This document shows, piece after piece, positions 36,789 to 49,566 of a DNA stretch of 64,000 nucleotides. The position numbers and the translations under genes were made by a program. Source of the stretch: Limanda limanda. Its lineage: Eukaryota > Chordata > Actinopteri > Pleuronectiformes > Pleuronectidae. The notes under the pieces were generated by a model, which saw only the letters and a program-made list of their open reading frames with translations, did not search any database and was not told the DNA's origin. How positions within the stretch are numbered: position 1 is the stretch's first letter; every line of letters begins with the position of its first letter. Location of the stretch: assembly GCF_963576545.1 (NCBI RefSeq), contig NW_026870468.1:248001-312000 (forward strand), read 5' to 3'.

Positions 36789-37108
36789 GCAAGTAGGCTT
36801 TACCCCCACTAAATGGGGTAGCGCGCATCGATCGGTACCATCCTTGAGCTTCTCCGACTTTCGGAAGGGTTAGGGTTAGGGATGAAAGCACATAGGAGAA
36901 AGAGATATTCTTGAATAACTTTTTTTGTGAAGGTCGGAGAGACTTGCAAGTAGGCTCTACCCCCACTAAATGGGGTAGCGCGCATCGATCGGTACCATCC
37001 TTGAGCTTCTCCGACTTTCGGAAGGGTTAGGGTTAGGGTTAGGGATGAAAGCACATAGGAGAAAGAGATATTCTTGAATAACTTTTTTTGTGAAGGTCGG
37101 AGAGACTT

Positions 37109-38233
37109 GGAAAGTGGTTGCATCTGGACTAATTTGGGTCCTGCAGATCGATTGGTACCATCCCCGAGCTTGTACGACCTTCGGAAGAGGTCGACCGACG
37201 AAATTCCCCCAAATCTGAGGAGATATTCTTGAATAACTTTTTTTGTGAAGGTCGGAGAGACTTGCAAGTAGGCTCTACCCCCACTAAATGGGGTTGCGCG
37301 CATCGATCAGTACCATCCTTGAGCTTCTCCGACTTTCGGAAGGGTTAGGGTTAGGGTTAGGGATGAAAGCACATAGGAGAAAGAGATATTCTTGAATAAC
37401 TTTTTTTGTGAAGGTCGGAGAGACTTGGAAAGTGGTTGCATCTGGACTAATTTGGGTCCTGCGGATCGATTGGTACCATCCCCGAGCTTGTACGACCTTC
37501 GGAAGAGGTCGACCGACGAAATTCCCCCAAATCTGAGGAGATATTCTTGAATAACTTTTTTTGTGAAGGTCGGAGAGACTTGCAAGTAGGCTCTACCCCC
37601 ACTAAATGGGGTTGCGCGCATTGATCAGTACCATCCTTGAGCTTCTCCGACTTTCGGAAGGGTTAGGGTTAGGGTTAGGGATGAAAGCACATAGGAGAAA
37701 GAGATATTCTTGAATAACTTTTTTTGTGAAGGTCGGAGAGACTTGCAAGTAGGCTCTACCCCCACTAAATGGGGTAGCGCGCATCGATCGGTACCATCCT
37801 TGAGCTTCTCCGACTTTCGGAAGGGTTAGGGTTAGGGTTAGGGATGAAAGCACATAGGAGAAAGAGATATTCTTGAATAACTTTTTTTGTGAAGGTCGGA
37901 GAGACTTGCAAGTAGGCTCTACCCCCACTAAATGGCGTAGCGCGCATCGATCGGTACCATTCTTGAGCTTCTCCGACTTTCGGAAGGGTTAGGGTTAGGG
38001 TTAGGGATGAAAGCACATAGGAGAAAGAGATATTCTTGAATAACTTTTTTTGTGAAGGTCGGAGAGACTTGCAAGTAGGCTCTACCCCCACTAAATGGGG
38101 TAGCGCGCATCGATCGGTACCATCCTTGAGCTTCTCCGACTTTCGGAAGGGTTAGGGTTAGGGTTAGGGATGAAAGCACATAGGAGAAAGAGATATTCTT
38201 GAATAACTTTTTTTGTGAAGGTCGGAGAGACTT
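37109..38233 (+). repeat. BABAAAA heptamer module
   Basis: 1,125 bp with the standard order. It carries the GGCGTAG marker at 37,936, which breaks the G4 arm of the A hairpin. Confidence 0.85.
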
Positions 38234-38551
38234 GAAAAGTGGTTGCATCTGGACTAATTTGGGTCCTGCGGATCGATTGGTACCATCCCCGAGCTTGTAC
38301 GACCTTCGGAAGAGGTCGACCGACGAAATTCCCCCAAATCTGAGGAGATATTCTTGAATAACTTTTTTTGTGAAGGTCGGAGAGACTTGCAAGTAGGCTC
38401 TACCCCCACTAAATGGGGTAGCGCACATCGATCAGTACCATCCTTGAGCTTCTCCGACTTTCGGAAGGGTTAGGGTTAGGGTTAGGGATGAAAGCACATA
38501 GGAGAAAGAGATATTCTTGAATAACTTTTTTTGTGAAGGTCGGAGAGACTT

Positions 38552-39507
38552 GGAAAGTGGTTGCATCTGGACTAATTTGGGTCCTGCGGATCGATTGGTA
38601 CCATCCCCGAGCTTGTACGACCTTCGGAAAAGGTCGACCGACGAAATTCCCCCAAATCTGAGGAGATATTCTTGAATAACTTTTTTTGTGAAGGTCGGAG
38701 AGACTTGCAAGTAGGCTCTACCCCCACTAAATGGGGTTGCGCGCATCGATCAGTACCATCCTTGAGCTTCTCCGACTTTCGGAAGGGTTAGGGTTAGGGT
38801 TAGGGATGAAAGCACATAGGAGAAAGAGATATTCTTGAATAACTTTTTTTGTGAAGGTCGGAGAGACTTGCAAGTAGGCTCTACCCCCACTAAATGGGGT
38901 AGCGCGCATCGATCAGTACCATCCTTGAGCTTCTCCGACTTTCGGAAGGGTTAGGGTTAGGGTTAGGGATGAAAGCACATAGGAGAAAGAGATATTCTTG
39001 AATAACTTTTTTTGTGAAGGTCGGAGAGACTTGGAAAGTGGTTGCATCTGGACTAATTTGGGTCCTGCGGATCGATTGGTACCATCCCCGAGCTTGTACG
39101 ACCTTCGGAAAAGGTCGACCGACGAAATTCCCCCAAATCTGAGGAGATATTCTTGAATAACTTTTTTTGTGAAGGTCGGAGAGACTTGCAAGTAGGCTCT
39201 ACCCCCACTAAATGGGGTTGCGCGCATCGATCAGTACCATCCTTGAGCTTCTCCGACTTTCGGAAGGGTTAGGGTTAGGGTTAGGGATGAAAGCACATAG
39301 GAGAAAGAGATATTCTTGAATAACTTTTTTTGTGAAGGTCGGAGAGACTTGCAAGTAGGCTCTACCCCCACTAAATGGGGTAGCGCGCATCGATCAGTAC
39401 CATCCTTGAGCTTCTCCGACTTTCGGAAGGGTTAGGGTTAGGGATGAAAGCACATAGGAGAAAGAGATATTCTTGAATAACTTTTTTTGTGAAGGTCGGA
39501 GAGACTT
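38552..39507 (+). repeat. BAA trimer duplicated (481 + 475 bp)
   Basis: Two B-A-A trimers both carry CGGAAAAGG in B (38,630 and 39,111, 481 bp apart). The second trimer ends in a 157-bp A. In the next HOR copy only one such trimer is present (41,744-42,218), so copies differ by one trimer. Confidence 0.87.
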
Positions 39508-39980
39508 GGAAAGTGGTTGCATCTGGACTAATTTGGGTCCTGCGGATCGATTGGTACCATCCCCGAGCTTGTACGACCTTCGGAAGAGGTCGACCGACGA
39601 AATTCCCCCAAATCTGAGGAGATATTCTTGAATAACTTTTTTTGTGAAGGTCGGAGAGACTTGCAAGTAGGCTCTACCCCCACTAAATGGGGTTGCGCGC
39701 ATCGATCAGTACCATCCTTGAGCTTCTCCGACTTTCGGAAGGGTTAGGGTTAGGGTTAGGGATGAAAGCACATAGGAGAAAGAGATATTCTTGAATAACT
39801 TTTTTTGTGAAGGTCGGAGAGACTTGGAAAGTGGTTGCATCTGGACTAATTTGGGTCCTGCGGATCGATTGGTACCATCCCCGAGCTTGTACGACCTTCG
39901 GAAGAGGTCGACCGACGAAATTCCCCCAAATCTGAGGAGATATTCTTGAATAACTTTTTTTGTGAAGGTCGGAGAGACTT

Positions 39981-42218
39981 GCAAGTAGGCTTTACCCCCA
40001 CTAAATGGGGTAGCGCGCATCGATCGGTACCATCCTTGAGCTTCTCCGACTTTCGGAAGGGTTAGGGTTAGGGATGAAAGCACATAGGAGAAAGAGATAT
40101 TCTTGAATAACTTTTTTTGTGAAGGTCGGAGAGACTTGCAAGTAGGCTCTACCCCCACTAAATGGGGTAGCGCGCATCGATCGGTACCATCCTTGAGCTT
40201 CTCCGACTTTCGGAAGGGTTAGGGTTAGGGTTAGGGATGAAAGCACATAGGAGAAAGAGATATTCTTGAATAACTTTTTTTGTGAAGGTCGGAGAGACTT
40301 GGAAAGTGGTTGCATCTGGACTAATTTGGGTCCTGCAGATCGATTGGTACCATCCCCGAGCTTGTACGACCTTCGGAAGAGGTCGACCGACGAAATTCCC
40401 CCAAATCTGAGGAGATATTCTTGAATAACTTTTTTTGTGAAGGTCGGAGAGACTTGCAAGTAGGCTCTACCCCCACTAAATGGGGTTGCGCGCATCGATC
40501 AGTACCATCCTTGAGCTTCTCCGACTTTCGGAAGGGTTAGGGTTAGGGTTAGGGATGAAAGCACATAGGAGAAAGAGATATTCTTGAATAACTTTTTTTG
40601 TGAAGGTCGGAGAGACTTGGAAAGTGGTTGCATCTGGACTAATTTGGGTCCTGCGGATCGATTGGTACCATCCCCGAGCTTGTACAACCTTCGGAAGAGG
40701 TCGACCGACGAAATTCCCCCAAATCTGAGGAGATATTCTTGAATAACTTTTTTTGTGAAGGTCGGAGAGACTTGCAAGTAGGCTCTACCCCCACTAAATG
40801 GGGTTGCGCGCATTGATCAGTACCATCCTTGAGCTTCTCCGACTTTCGGAAGGGTTAGGGTTAGGGTTAGGGATGAAAGCACATAGGAGAAAGAGATATT
40901 CTTGAATAACTTTTTTTGTGAAGGTCGGAGAGACTTGCAAGTAGGCTCTACCCCCACTAAATGGGGTAGCGCGCATCGATCGGTACCATCCTTGAGCTTC
41001 TCCGACTTTCGGAAGGGTTAGGGTTAGGGTTAGGGATGAAAGCACATAGGAGAAAGAGATATTCTTGAATAACTTTTTTTGTGAAGGTCGGAGAGACTTG
41101 CAAGTAGGCTCTACCCCCACTAAATGGCGTAGCGCGCATCGATCGGTACCATTCTTGAGCTTCTCCGACTTTCGGAAGGGTTAGGGTTAGGGTTAGGGAT
41201 GAAAGCACATAGGAGAAAGAGATATTCTTGAATAACTTTTTTTGTGAAGGTCGGAGAGACTTGCAAGTAGGCTCTACCCCCACTAAATGGGGTAGCGCGC
41301 ATCGATCGGTACCATCCTTGAGCTTCTCCGACTTTCGGAAGGGTTAGGGTTAGGGTTAGGGATGAAAGCACATAGGAGAAAGAGATATTCTTGAATAACT
41401 TTTTTTGTGAAGGTCGGAGAGACTTGAAAAGTGGTTGCATCTGGACTAATTTGGGTCCTGCGGATCGATTGGTACCATCCCCGAGCTTGTACGACCTTCG
41501 GAAGAGGTCGACCGACGAAATTCCCCCAAATCTGAGGAGATATTCTTGAATAACTTTTTTTGTGAAGGTCGGAGAGACTTGCAAGTAGGCTCTACCCCCA
41601 CTAAATGGGGTAGCGCGCATCGATCAGTACCATCCTTGAGCTTCTCCGACTTTCGGAAGGGTTAGGGTTAGGGTTAGGGATGAAAGCACATAGGAGAAAG
41701 AGATATTCTTGAATAACTTTTTTTGTGAAGGTCGGAGAGACTTGGAAAGTGGTTGCATCTGGACTAATTTGGGTCCTGCGGATCGATTGGTACCATCCCC
41801 GAGCTTGTACGACCTTCGGAAAAGGTCGACCGACGAAATTCCCCCAAATCTGAGGAGATATTCTTGAATAACTTTTTTTGTGAAGGTCGGAGAGACTTGC
41901 AAGTAGGCTCTACCCCCACTAAATGGGGTTGCGCGCATCGATCAGTACCATCCTTGAGCTTCTCCGACTTTCGGAAGGGTTAGGGTTAGGGTTAGGGATG
42001 AAAGCACATAGGAGAAAGAGATATTCTTGAATAACTTTTTTTGTGAAGGTCGGAGAGACTTGCAAGTAGGCTCTACCCCCACTAAATGGGGTAGCGCGCA
42101 TCGATCAGTACCATCCTTGAGCTTCTCCGACTTTCGGAAGGGTTAGGGTTAGGGATGAAAGCACATAGGAGAAAGAGATATTCTTGAATAACTTTTTTTG
42201 TGAAGGTCGGAGAGACTT
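39981..42218 (+). repeat. 3,192-bp higher-order repeat, copy 2 (one trimer shorter)
   Basis: Matches copy 1 at +3,192 up to the trimer region, then at +2,711, because one 481-bp BAA trimer is absent. It shares GGCGTAG (41,128), CCATTCTTG and CGGAAAAGG (41,822). One B has TGTACAACC near 40,685. Confidence 0.87.
40301..41425 (+). repeat. BABAAAA heptamer module
   Basis: 1,125 bp with the standard order and the GGCGTAG marker. It starts a 1,918-bp unit that is duplicated immediately downstream. Confidence 0.85.
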
Positions 42219-44136
42219 GGAAAGTGGTTGCATCTGGACTAATTTGGGTCCTGCGGATCGATTGGTACCATCTCCGAGCTTGTACGACCTTCGGAAGAGG
42301 TCGACCGACGAAATTCCCCCAAATCTGAGGAGATATTCTTGAATAACTTTTTTTGTGAAGGTCGGAGAGACTTGCAAGTAGGCTCTACCCCCACTAAATG
42401 GGGTTGCGCGCATCGATCAGTACCATCCTTGAGCTTCTCCGACTTTCGGAAGGGTTAGGGTTAGGGTTAGGGATGAAAGCACATAGGAGAAAGAGATATT
42501 CTTGAATAACTTTTTTTGTGAAGGTCGGAGAGACTTGGAAAGTGGTTGCATCTGGACTAATTTGGGTCCTGCGGATCGATTGGTACCATCCCCGAGCTTG
42601 TACGACCTTCGGAAGAGGTCGACCGACGAAATTCCCCCAAATCTGAGGAGATATTCTTGAATAACTTTTTTTGTGAAGGTCGGAGAGACTTGCAAGTAGG
42701 CTCTACCCCCACTAAATGGGGTTGCGCGCATTGATCAGTACCATCCTTGAGCTTCTCCGACTTTCGGAAGGGTTAGGGTTAGGGTTAGGGATGAAAGCAC
42801 ATAGGAGAAAGAGATATTCTTGAATAACTTTTTTTGTGAAGGTCGGAGAGACTTGCAAGTAGGCTCTACCCCCACTAAATGGGGTAGCGCGCATCGATCG
42901 GTACCATCCTTGAGCTTCTCCGACTTTCGGAAGGGTTAGGGTTAGGGTTAGGGATGAAAGCACATAGGAGAAAGAGATATTCTTGAATAACTTTTTTTGT
43001 GAAGGTCGGAGAGACTTGCAAGTAGGCTCTACCCCCACTAAATGGCGTAGCGCGCATCGATCGGTACCATTCTTGAGCTTCTCCGACTTTCGGAAGGGTT
43101 AGGGTTAGGGTTAGGGATGAAAGCACATAGGAGAAAGAGATATTCTTGAATAACTTTTTTTGTGAAGGTCGGAGAGACTTGCAAGTAGGCTCTACCCCCA
43201 CTAAATGGGGTAGCGCGCATCGATCGGTACCATCCTTGAGCTTCTCCGACTTTCGGAAGGGTTAGGGTTAGGGTTAGGGATGAAAGCACATAGGAGAAAG
43301 AGATATTCTTGAATAACTTTTTTTGTGAAGGTCGGAGAGACTTGAAAAGTGGTTGCATCTGGACTAATTTGGGTCCTGCGGATCGATTGGTACCATCCCC
43401 GAGCTTGTACGACCTTCGGAAGAGGTCGACCGACGAAATTCCCCCAAATCTGAGGAGATATTCTTGAATAACTTTTTTTGTGAAGGTCGGAGAGACTTGC
43501 AAGTAGGCTCTACCCCCACTAAATGGGGTAGCGCGCATCGATCAGTACCATCCTTGAGCTTCTCCGACTTTCGGAAGGGTTAGGGTTAGGGTTAGGGATG
43601 AAAGCACATAGGAGAAAGAGATATTCTTGAATAACTTTTTTTGTGAAGGTCGGAGAGACTTGGAAAGTGGTTGCATCTGGACTAATTTGGGTCCTGCGGA
43701 TCGATTGGTACCATCCCCGAGCTTGTACGACCTTCGGAAGAGGTCGACCGACGAAATTCCCCCAAATCTGAGGAGATATTCTTGAATAACTTTTTTTGTG
43801 AAGGTCGGAGAGACTTGCAAGTAGGCTCTACCCCCACTAAATGGGGTTGCGCGCATCGATCAGTACCATCCTTGAGCTTCTCCGACTTTCGGAAGGGTTA
43901 GGGTTAGGGTTAGGGATGAAAGCACATAGGAGAAAGAGATATTCTTGAATAACTTTTTTTGTGAAGGTCGGAGAGACTTGCAAGTAGGCTCTACCCCCAC
44001 TAAATGGGGTAGCGCGCATCGATCAGTACCATCCTTGAGCTTCTCCGACTTTCGGAAGGGTTAGGGTTAGGGATGAAAGCACATAGGAGAAAGAGATATT
44101 CTTGAATAACTTTTTTTGTGAAGGTCGGAGAGACTT
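42219..44136 (+). repeat. 1,918-bp tandem duplicate of 40,301-42,218
   Basis: Twelve monomers in the order B A B AAAA B A B A A(157) repeat the preceding 1,918 bp. The GGCGTAG marker pairs at 41,128/43,046. Differences include CATCTCCGAGC near 42,273 and a normal CGGAAGAGG at about 43,740 where the first copy has CGGAAAAGG. The last two A units are also the first two of the octamer at 43,817. Confidence 0.87.
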
Positions 44137-45092
44137 GCAAGTAGGCTCTACCCCCACTAAATGGGGTAGCGCGCATCGATCGGTACCATCCTTGAGCTTC
44201 TCCGACTTTCGGAAGGGTTAGGGTTAGGGTTAGGGATGAAAGCACATAGGAGAAAGAGATATTCTTGAATAACTTTTTTTGTGAAGGTCGGAGAGACTTG
44301 CAAGTAGGCTCTACCCCCACTAAATGGGGTAGCGCGCATCGATCGGTACCATCCTTGAGCTTCTCCGACTTTCGGAAGGGTTAGGGTTAGGGTTAGGGAT
44401 GAAAGCACATAGGAGAAAGAGATATTCTTGAATAACTTTTTTTGTGAAGGTCGGAGAGACTTGGAAAGTGGTTGCATCTGGACTAATTTGGGTCCTGCAG
44501 ATCGATTGGTACCATCCCCGAGCTTGTACGACCTTCGAAAGAGGTCGACCGACGAAATTCCCCCAAATCTGAGGAGATATTCTTGAATAACTTTTTTTGT
44601 GAAGGTCGGAGAGACTTGCAAGTAGGCTCTACCCCCACTAAATGGGGTAGCGCGCATCGATCGGTACCATCCTTGAGCTTCTCCGACTTTCGGAAGGGTT
44701 AGGGTTAGGGATGAAAGCACATAGGAGAAAGAGATATTCTTGAATAACTTTTTTTGTGAAGGTCGGAGAGACTTGGAAAGTGGTTGCATCTGGACTAATT
44801 TGGGTCCTGCGGATCGATTGGTACCATCCCCGAGCTTGTACGACCTTCGGAAGAGGTCGACCGACGAAATTCCCCCAAATCTGAGGAGATATTCTTGAAT
44901 AACTTTTTTTGTGAAGGTCGGAGAGACTTGCAAGTAGGCTCTACCCCCACTAAATGGGGTTGCGCGCATCGATCGGTACCATCCTTGAGCTTCTCCGACT
45001 TTCGGAAGGGTTAGGGTTAGGGTTAGGGATGAAAGCACATAGGAGAAAGAGATATTCTTGAATAACTTTTTTTGTGAAGGTCGGAGAGACTT
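43817..45092 (+). repeat. 1,276-bp octamer module, copy 4
   Basis: Order A A(157) A A B A(157) B A, with CTGCAG and TTCGAAAG in the first B. It lies at +25,754 from copy 2; that match extends for a further A B A beyond the octamer. Confidence 0.87.
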
Positions 45093-46054
45093 GCAAGTAG
45101 GCTTTACCCCCACTAAATGGGGTAGCGCGCATCGATCGGTACCATCCTTGAGCTTCTCCGACTTTCGGAAGGGTTAGGGTTAGGGTTAGGGATGAAAGCA
45201 CATAGGAGAAAGAGATATTCTTGAATAACTTTTTTTGTGAAGGTCGGAGAGACTTGGAAAGTGGTTGCATCTGGACTAATTTGGGTCCTGCGGATCGATT
45301 GGTACCATCCCCGAGCTTGTACGACCTTCGGAAGAGGTCGACCGACGAAATTCCCCCAAATCTGAGGAGATATTCTTGAATAACTTTTTTTGTGAAGGTC
45401 GGAGAGACTTGCAAGTAGGCTCTACCCCCACTAAATGGGGTTGCGCGCATCGATCGGTACCATCCTTGAGCTTCTCCGACTTTCGGAAGGGTTAGGGTTA
45501 GGGTTAGGGATGAAAGCACATAGGAGAAAGAGATATTGTTGAATAACTTTTTTTGTGAAGGTCGGAGAGACTTGCAAGTAGGCTCTACCCCCACTAAATG
45601 GGGTAGCGCGCATCGATCGGTACCATCCTTGAGCTTCTCCGACTTTCGGAAGGGTTAGGGTTAGGGTTAGGGATGAAAGCACATAGGAGAAAGAGATATT
45701 CTTGAATAACTTTTTTTGTGAAGGTCGGAGAGACTTGGAAAGTGGTTGCATCTGGACTAATTTGGGTCCTGCGGATCGATTGGTACCATCCCCGAGCTTG
45801 TACGACCTTCGGAAGAGGTCGACCGACGAAATTCCCCCAAATCTGAGGAGATATTCTTGAATAACTTTTTTTGTGAAGGTCGGAGAGACTTGCAAGTAGG
45901 CTCTACCCCCACTAAATGGGGTTGCGCGCATCGATCGGTACCATCCTTGAGCTTCTCCGACTTTCGGAAGGGTTAGGGTTAGGGTTAGGGATGAAAGCAC
46001 ATAGGAGAAAGAGATATTCTTGAATAACTTTTTTTGTGAAGGTCGGAGAGACTT
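45093..46054 (+). repeat. A-B-A-A-B-A segment before the 3,349-bp HOR
   Basis: Regular monomers. The A starting at 45,411 reads GATATTGTTG near 45,538, a change I saw once. The sequence continues the match to 19.3-19.8 kb. Confidence 0.8.
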
Positions 46055-49000
46055 GCAAGTAGGCTCTACCCCCACTAAATGGGGTAGCGCGCATCGATCG
46101 GTACCATCCTTGAGCTTCTCCGACTTTCGGAAGGGTTAGGGTTAGGGTTAGGGATGAAAGCACATAGGAGAAAGAGATATTCTTGAATAACTTTTTTTGT
46201 GAAGGTCGGAGAGACTTGCAAGTAGGCTCTACCCGAACTAAATGGGGTAGCGCGCATCGATCGGTACCATCCTTGAGCTTCTCCGACTTTCGGAAGGGTT
46301 AGGGTTAGGGTTAGGGATGAAAGCACATAGGAGAAAGAGATATTCTTGAATAACTTTTTTTGTGAAGGTCGGAGAGACTTGGAAAGTGGTTGCATCTGGA
46401 CTAATTTGGGTCCTGCGGATCGATTGGTACCATCCCCGAGCTTGTACGACCTTCGGAAGAGGTCGACCGACGAAATTCCCCCAAATCTGAGGAGATATTC
46501 TTGAATAACTTTTTTTGTGAAGGTCGGAGAGACTTGCAAGTAGGCTTTACCCCCACTAAATGGGGTAGCGCGCATCGATCGGTACCATCCTTGAGCTTCT
46601 CCGACTTTCGTAAGGGTTAGGGTTAGGGATGAAAGCACATAGGAGAAAGAGATATTCTTGAATAACTTTTTTTGTGAAGGTCGGAGAGACTTGCAAGTAG
46701 GCTCTACCCCCACTAAATGGGGTAGCGCGCATCGATCGGTACCATCCTTGAGCTTCTCCGACTTTCGGAAGGGTTAGGGTTAGGGTTAGGGATGAAAGCA
46801 CATAGGAGAAAGAGATATTCTTGAATAACTTTTTTTGTGAAGGTCGGAGAGACTTGGAAAGTGGTTGCATCTGGACTAATTTGGGTCCTGCAGATCGATT
46901 GGTACCATCCCCGAGCTTGTACGACCTTCGGAAGAGGTCGACCGACGAAATTCCCCCAAATCTGAGGAGATATTCTTGAATAACTTTTTTTGTGAAGGTC
47001 GGAGAGACTTGCAAGTAGGCTCTACCCCCACTAAATGGGGTTGCGCGCATCGATCAGTACCATCCTTGAGCTTCTCCGACTTTCGGAAGGGTTAGGGTTA
47101 GGGTTAGGGATGAAAGCACATAGGAGAAAGAGATATTCTTGAATAACTTTTTTTGTGAAGGTCGGAGAGACTTGGAAAGTGGTTGCATCTGGACTAATTT
47201 GGGTCCTGCAGATCGATTGGTACCATCCCCGAGCTTGTACGACCTTCGGAAGAGGTCGACCGACGAAATTCCCCCAAATCTGAGGAGATATTCTTGAATA
47301 ACTTTTTTTGTGAAGGTCGGAGAGACTTGCAAGTAGGCTCTACCCCCACTAAATGGGGTTGCGCGCATTGATCAGTACCATCCTTGAGCTTCTCCGACTT
47401 TCGGAAGGGTTAGGGTTAGGGTTAGGGATGAAAGCACATAGGAGAAAGAGATATTCTTGAATAACTTTTTTTGTGAAGGTCGGAGAGACTTGCAAGTAGG
47501 CTCTACCCCCACTAAATGGGGTAGCGCGCATCGATCGGTACCATCCTTGAGCTTCTCCGACTTTCGGAAGGGTTAGGGTTAGGGTTAGGGATGAAAGCAC
47601 ATAGGAGAAAGAGATATTCTTGAATAACTTTTTTTGTGAAGGTCGGAGAGACTTGCAAGTAGGCTCTACCCCCACTAAATGGGGTAGCGCGCATCGATCG
47701 GTACCATCCTTGAGCTTCTCCGACTTTCGGAAGGGTTAGGGTTAGGGTTAGGGATGAAAGCACATAGGAGAAAGAGATATTCTTGAATAACTTTTTTTGT
47801 GAAGGTCGGAGAGACTTGAAAAGTGGTTGCATCTGGACTAATTTGGGTCCTGCGGATCGATTGGTACCATCCCCGAGCTTGTACGACCTTCGGAAGAGGT
47901 CGACCGACGAAATTCCCCCAAATCTGAGGAGATATTCTTGAATAACTTTTTTTGTGAAGGTCGGAGAGACTTGCAAGTAGGCTCTACCCCCACTAAATGG
48001 GGTAGCGCGCATCGATCGGTACCATCCTTGAGCTTCTCCGACTTTCGGAAGGGTTAGGGTTAGGGTTAGGGATGAAAGCACATAGGAGAAAGAGATATTC
48101 TTGAATAACTTTTTTTGTGAAGGTCGGAGAGACTTGGAAAGTGGTTGCATCTGGACTAATTTGGGTCCTGCGGATCGATTGGTACCATCCCCGAGCTTGT
48201 ACGACCTTCGGAAGAGGTCGACCGACGAAATTCCCCCAAATCTGAGGAGATATTCTTGAATAACTTTTTTTGTGAAGGTCGGAGAGACTTGCAAGTAGGC
48301 TCTACCCCCACTAAATGGGGTTGCGCGCATCGATCAGTACCATCCTTGAGCTTCTCCGACTTTCGGAAGGGTTAGGGTTAGGGTTAGGGATGAAAGCACA
48401 TAGGAGAAAGAGATATTCTTGAATAACTTTTTTTGTGAACGTCGGAGAGACTTGCAAGTAGGCTCTACCCCCACTAAATGGGGTAGCGCGCATCGATCAG
48501 TACCATCCTTGAGCTTCTCCGACTTTCGGAAGGGTTAGGGTTAGGGATGAAAGCACATAGGAGAAAGAGATATTCTTGAATAACTTTTTTTGTGAAGGTC
48601 TGAGAGACTTGCAAGTAGGCTCTACCCCCACTAAATGGGGTAGCGCGCATCGATCGGTACCATCCTTGAGCTTCTCCGACTTTCGGAAGGGTTAGGGTTA
48701 GGGTTAGGGATGAAAGCACATAGGAGAAAGAGATATTCTTGAATAACTTTTTTTGTGAAGGTCGGAGAGACTTGCAAGTAGGCTCTACCCCCACTAAATG
48801 GGGTAGCGCGCATCGATCGGTACCATCCTTGAGCTTCTCCGACTTTCGGAAGGGTTAGGGTTAGGGTTAGGGATGAAAGCACATAGGAGAAAGAGATATT
48901 CTTGAATAACTTTTTTTGTGAAGGTCGGAGAGACTTGAAAAGTGGTTGCATCTGGACTAATTTGGGTCCTGCGGATCGATTGGTACCATCCCCGAGCTTG

Positions 49001-49403
49001 TACGACCTTCGAAAGAGGTCGACCGACGAAATTCCCCCAAATCTGAGGAGATATTCTTGAATAACTTTTTTTGTGAAGGTAGGAGAGACTTGCAAGTAGG
49101 CTCTACCCCCACTAAATGGGGTAGCGCGCATCGATCGGTACCATCCTTGAGCTTCTCCGACTTTCGGAAGGGTTAGGGTTAGGGATGAAAGCACATAGGA
49201 GAAAGAGATATTCTTGAATAACTTTTTTTGTGAAGGTCGGAGAGACTTGGAAAGTGGTTGCATCTGGACTAATTTGGGTCCTGCGGATCGATTGGTACCA
49301 TCCCCGAGCTTGTACGACCTTCGGAAGAGGTCGACCGACGAAATTCCCCCAAATCTGAGGAGATATTCTTGAATAACTTTTTTTGTGAAGGTCGGAGAGA
49401 CTT
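46055..49403 (+). repeat. 3,349-bp higher-order repeat, copy 1
   Basis: Order A A B A(157) A B A B AAA B A B A A(157) A A B A(157) B. Diagnostic variants are ACCCGAAC (46,235), TTTCGTAAGG (about 46,611), GTGAACGTC (48,440), GTCTGAG (about 48,601) and GGTAGGAG (about 49,080). All recur at +3,349 and +6,698 or the equivalent position. Confidence 0.92.
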
Positions 49404-49566
49404 GCAAGTAGGCTCTACCCCCACTAAATGGGGTTGCGCGCATCGATCGGTACCATCCTTGAGCTTCTCCGACTTTCGGAAGGGTTAGGGTTAGGGTTAG
49501 GGATGAAAGCACATAGGAGAAAGAGATATTCTTGAATAACTTTTTTTGTGAAGGTCGGAGAGACTT
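48291..49566 (+). repeat. 1,276-bp octamer module, copy 5
   Basis: Same order as copy 4 (+4,474), spanning the HOR junction. Its first B has TTCGAAAG but CTGCGG and begins GAAAAGTGG, unlike copies 1-4, so it belongs to a second octamer subfamily. Its last A carries the GGGGTTG variant. Confidence 0.87.

Larger units (their letters stand above)
36789..39980 (+). repeat. 3,192-bp higher-order repeat, copy 1
   Basis: Order is A(157) A B A B AAAA B A B AA B A A(157) B A B. Rare markers are AAATGGCGTAG (37,936), CCATTCTTG (about 37,960) and CGGAAAAGG in B (38,630 and again at 39,111). The next copy begins at 39,981. Confidence 0.87.
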
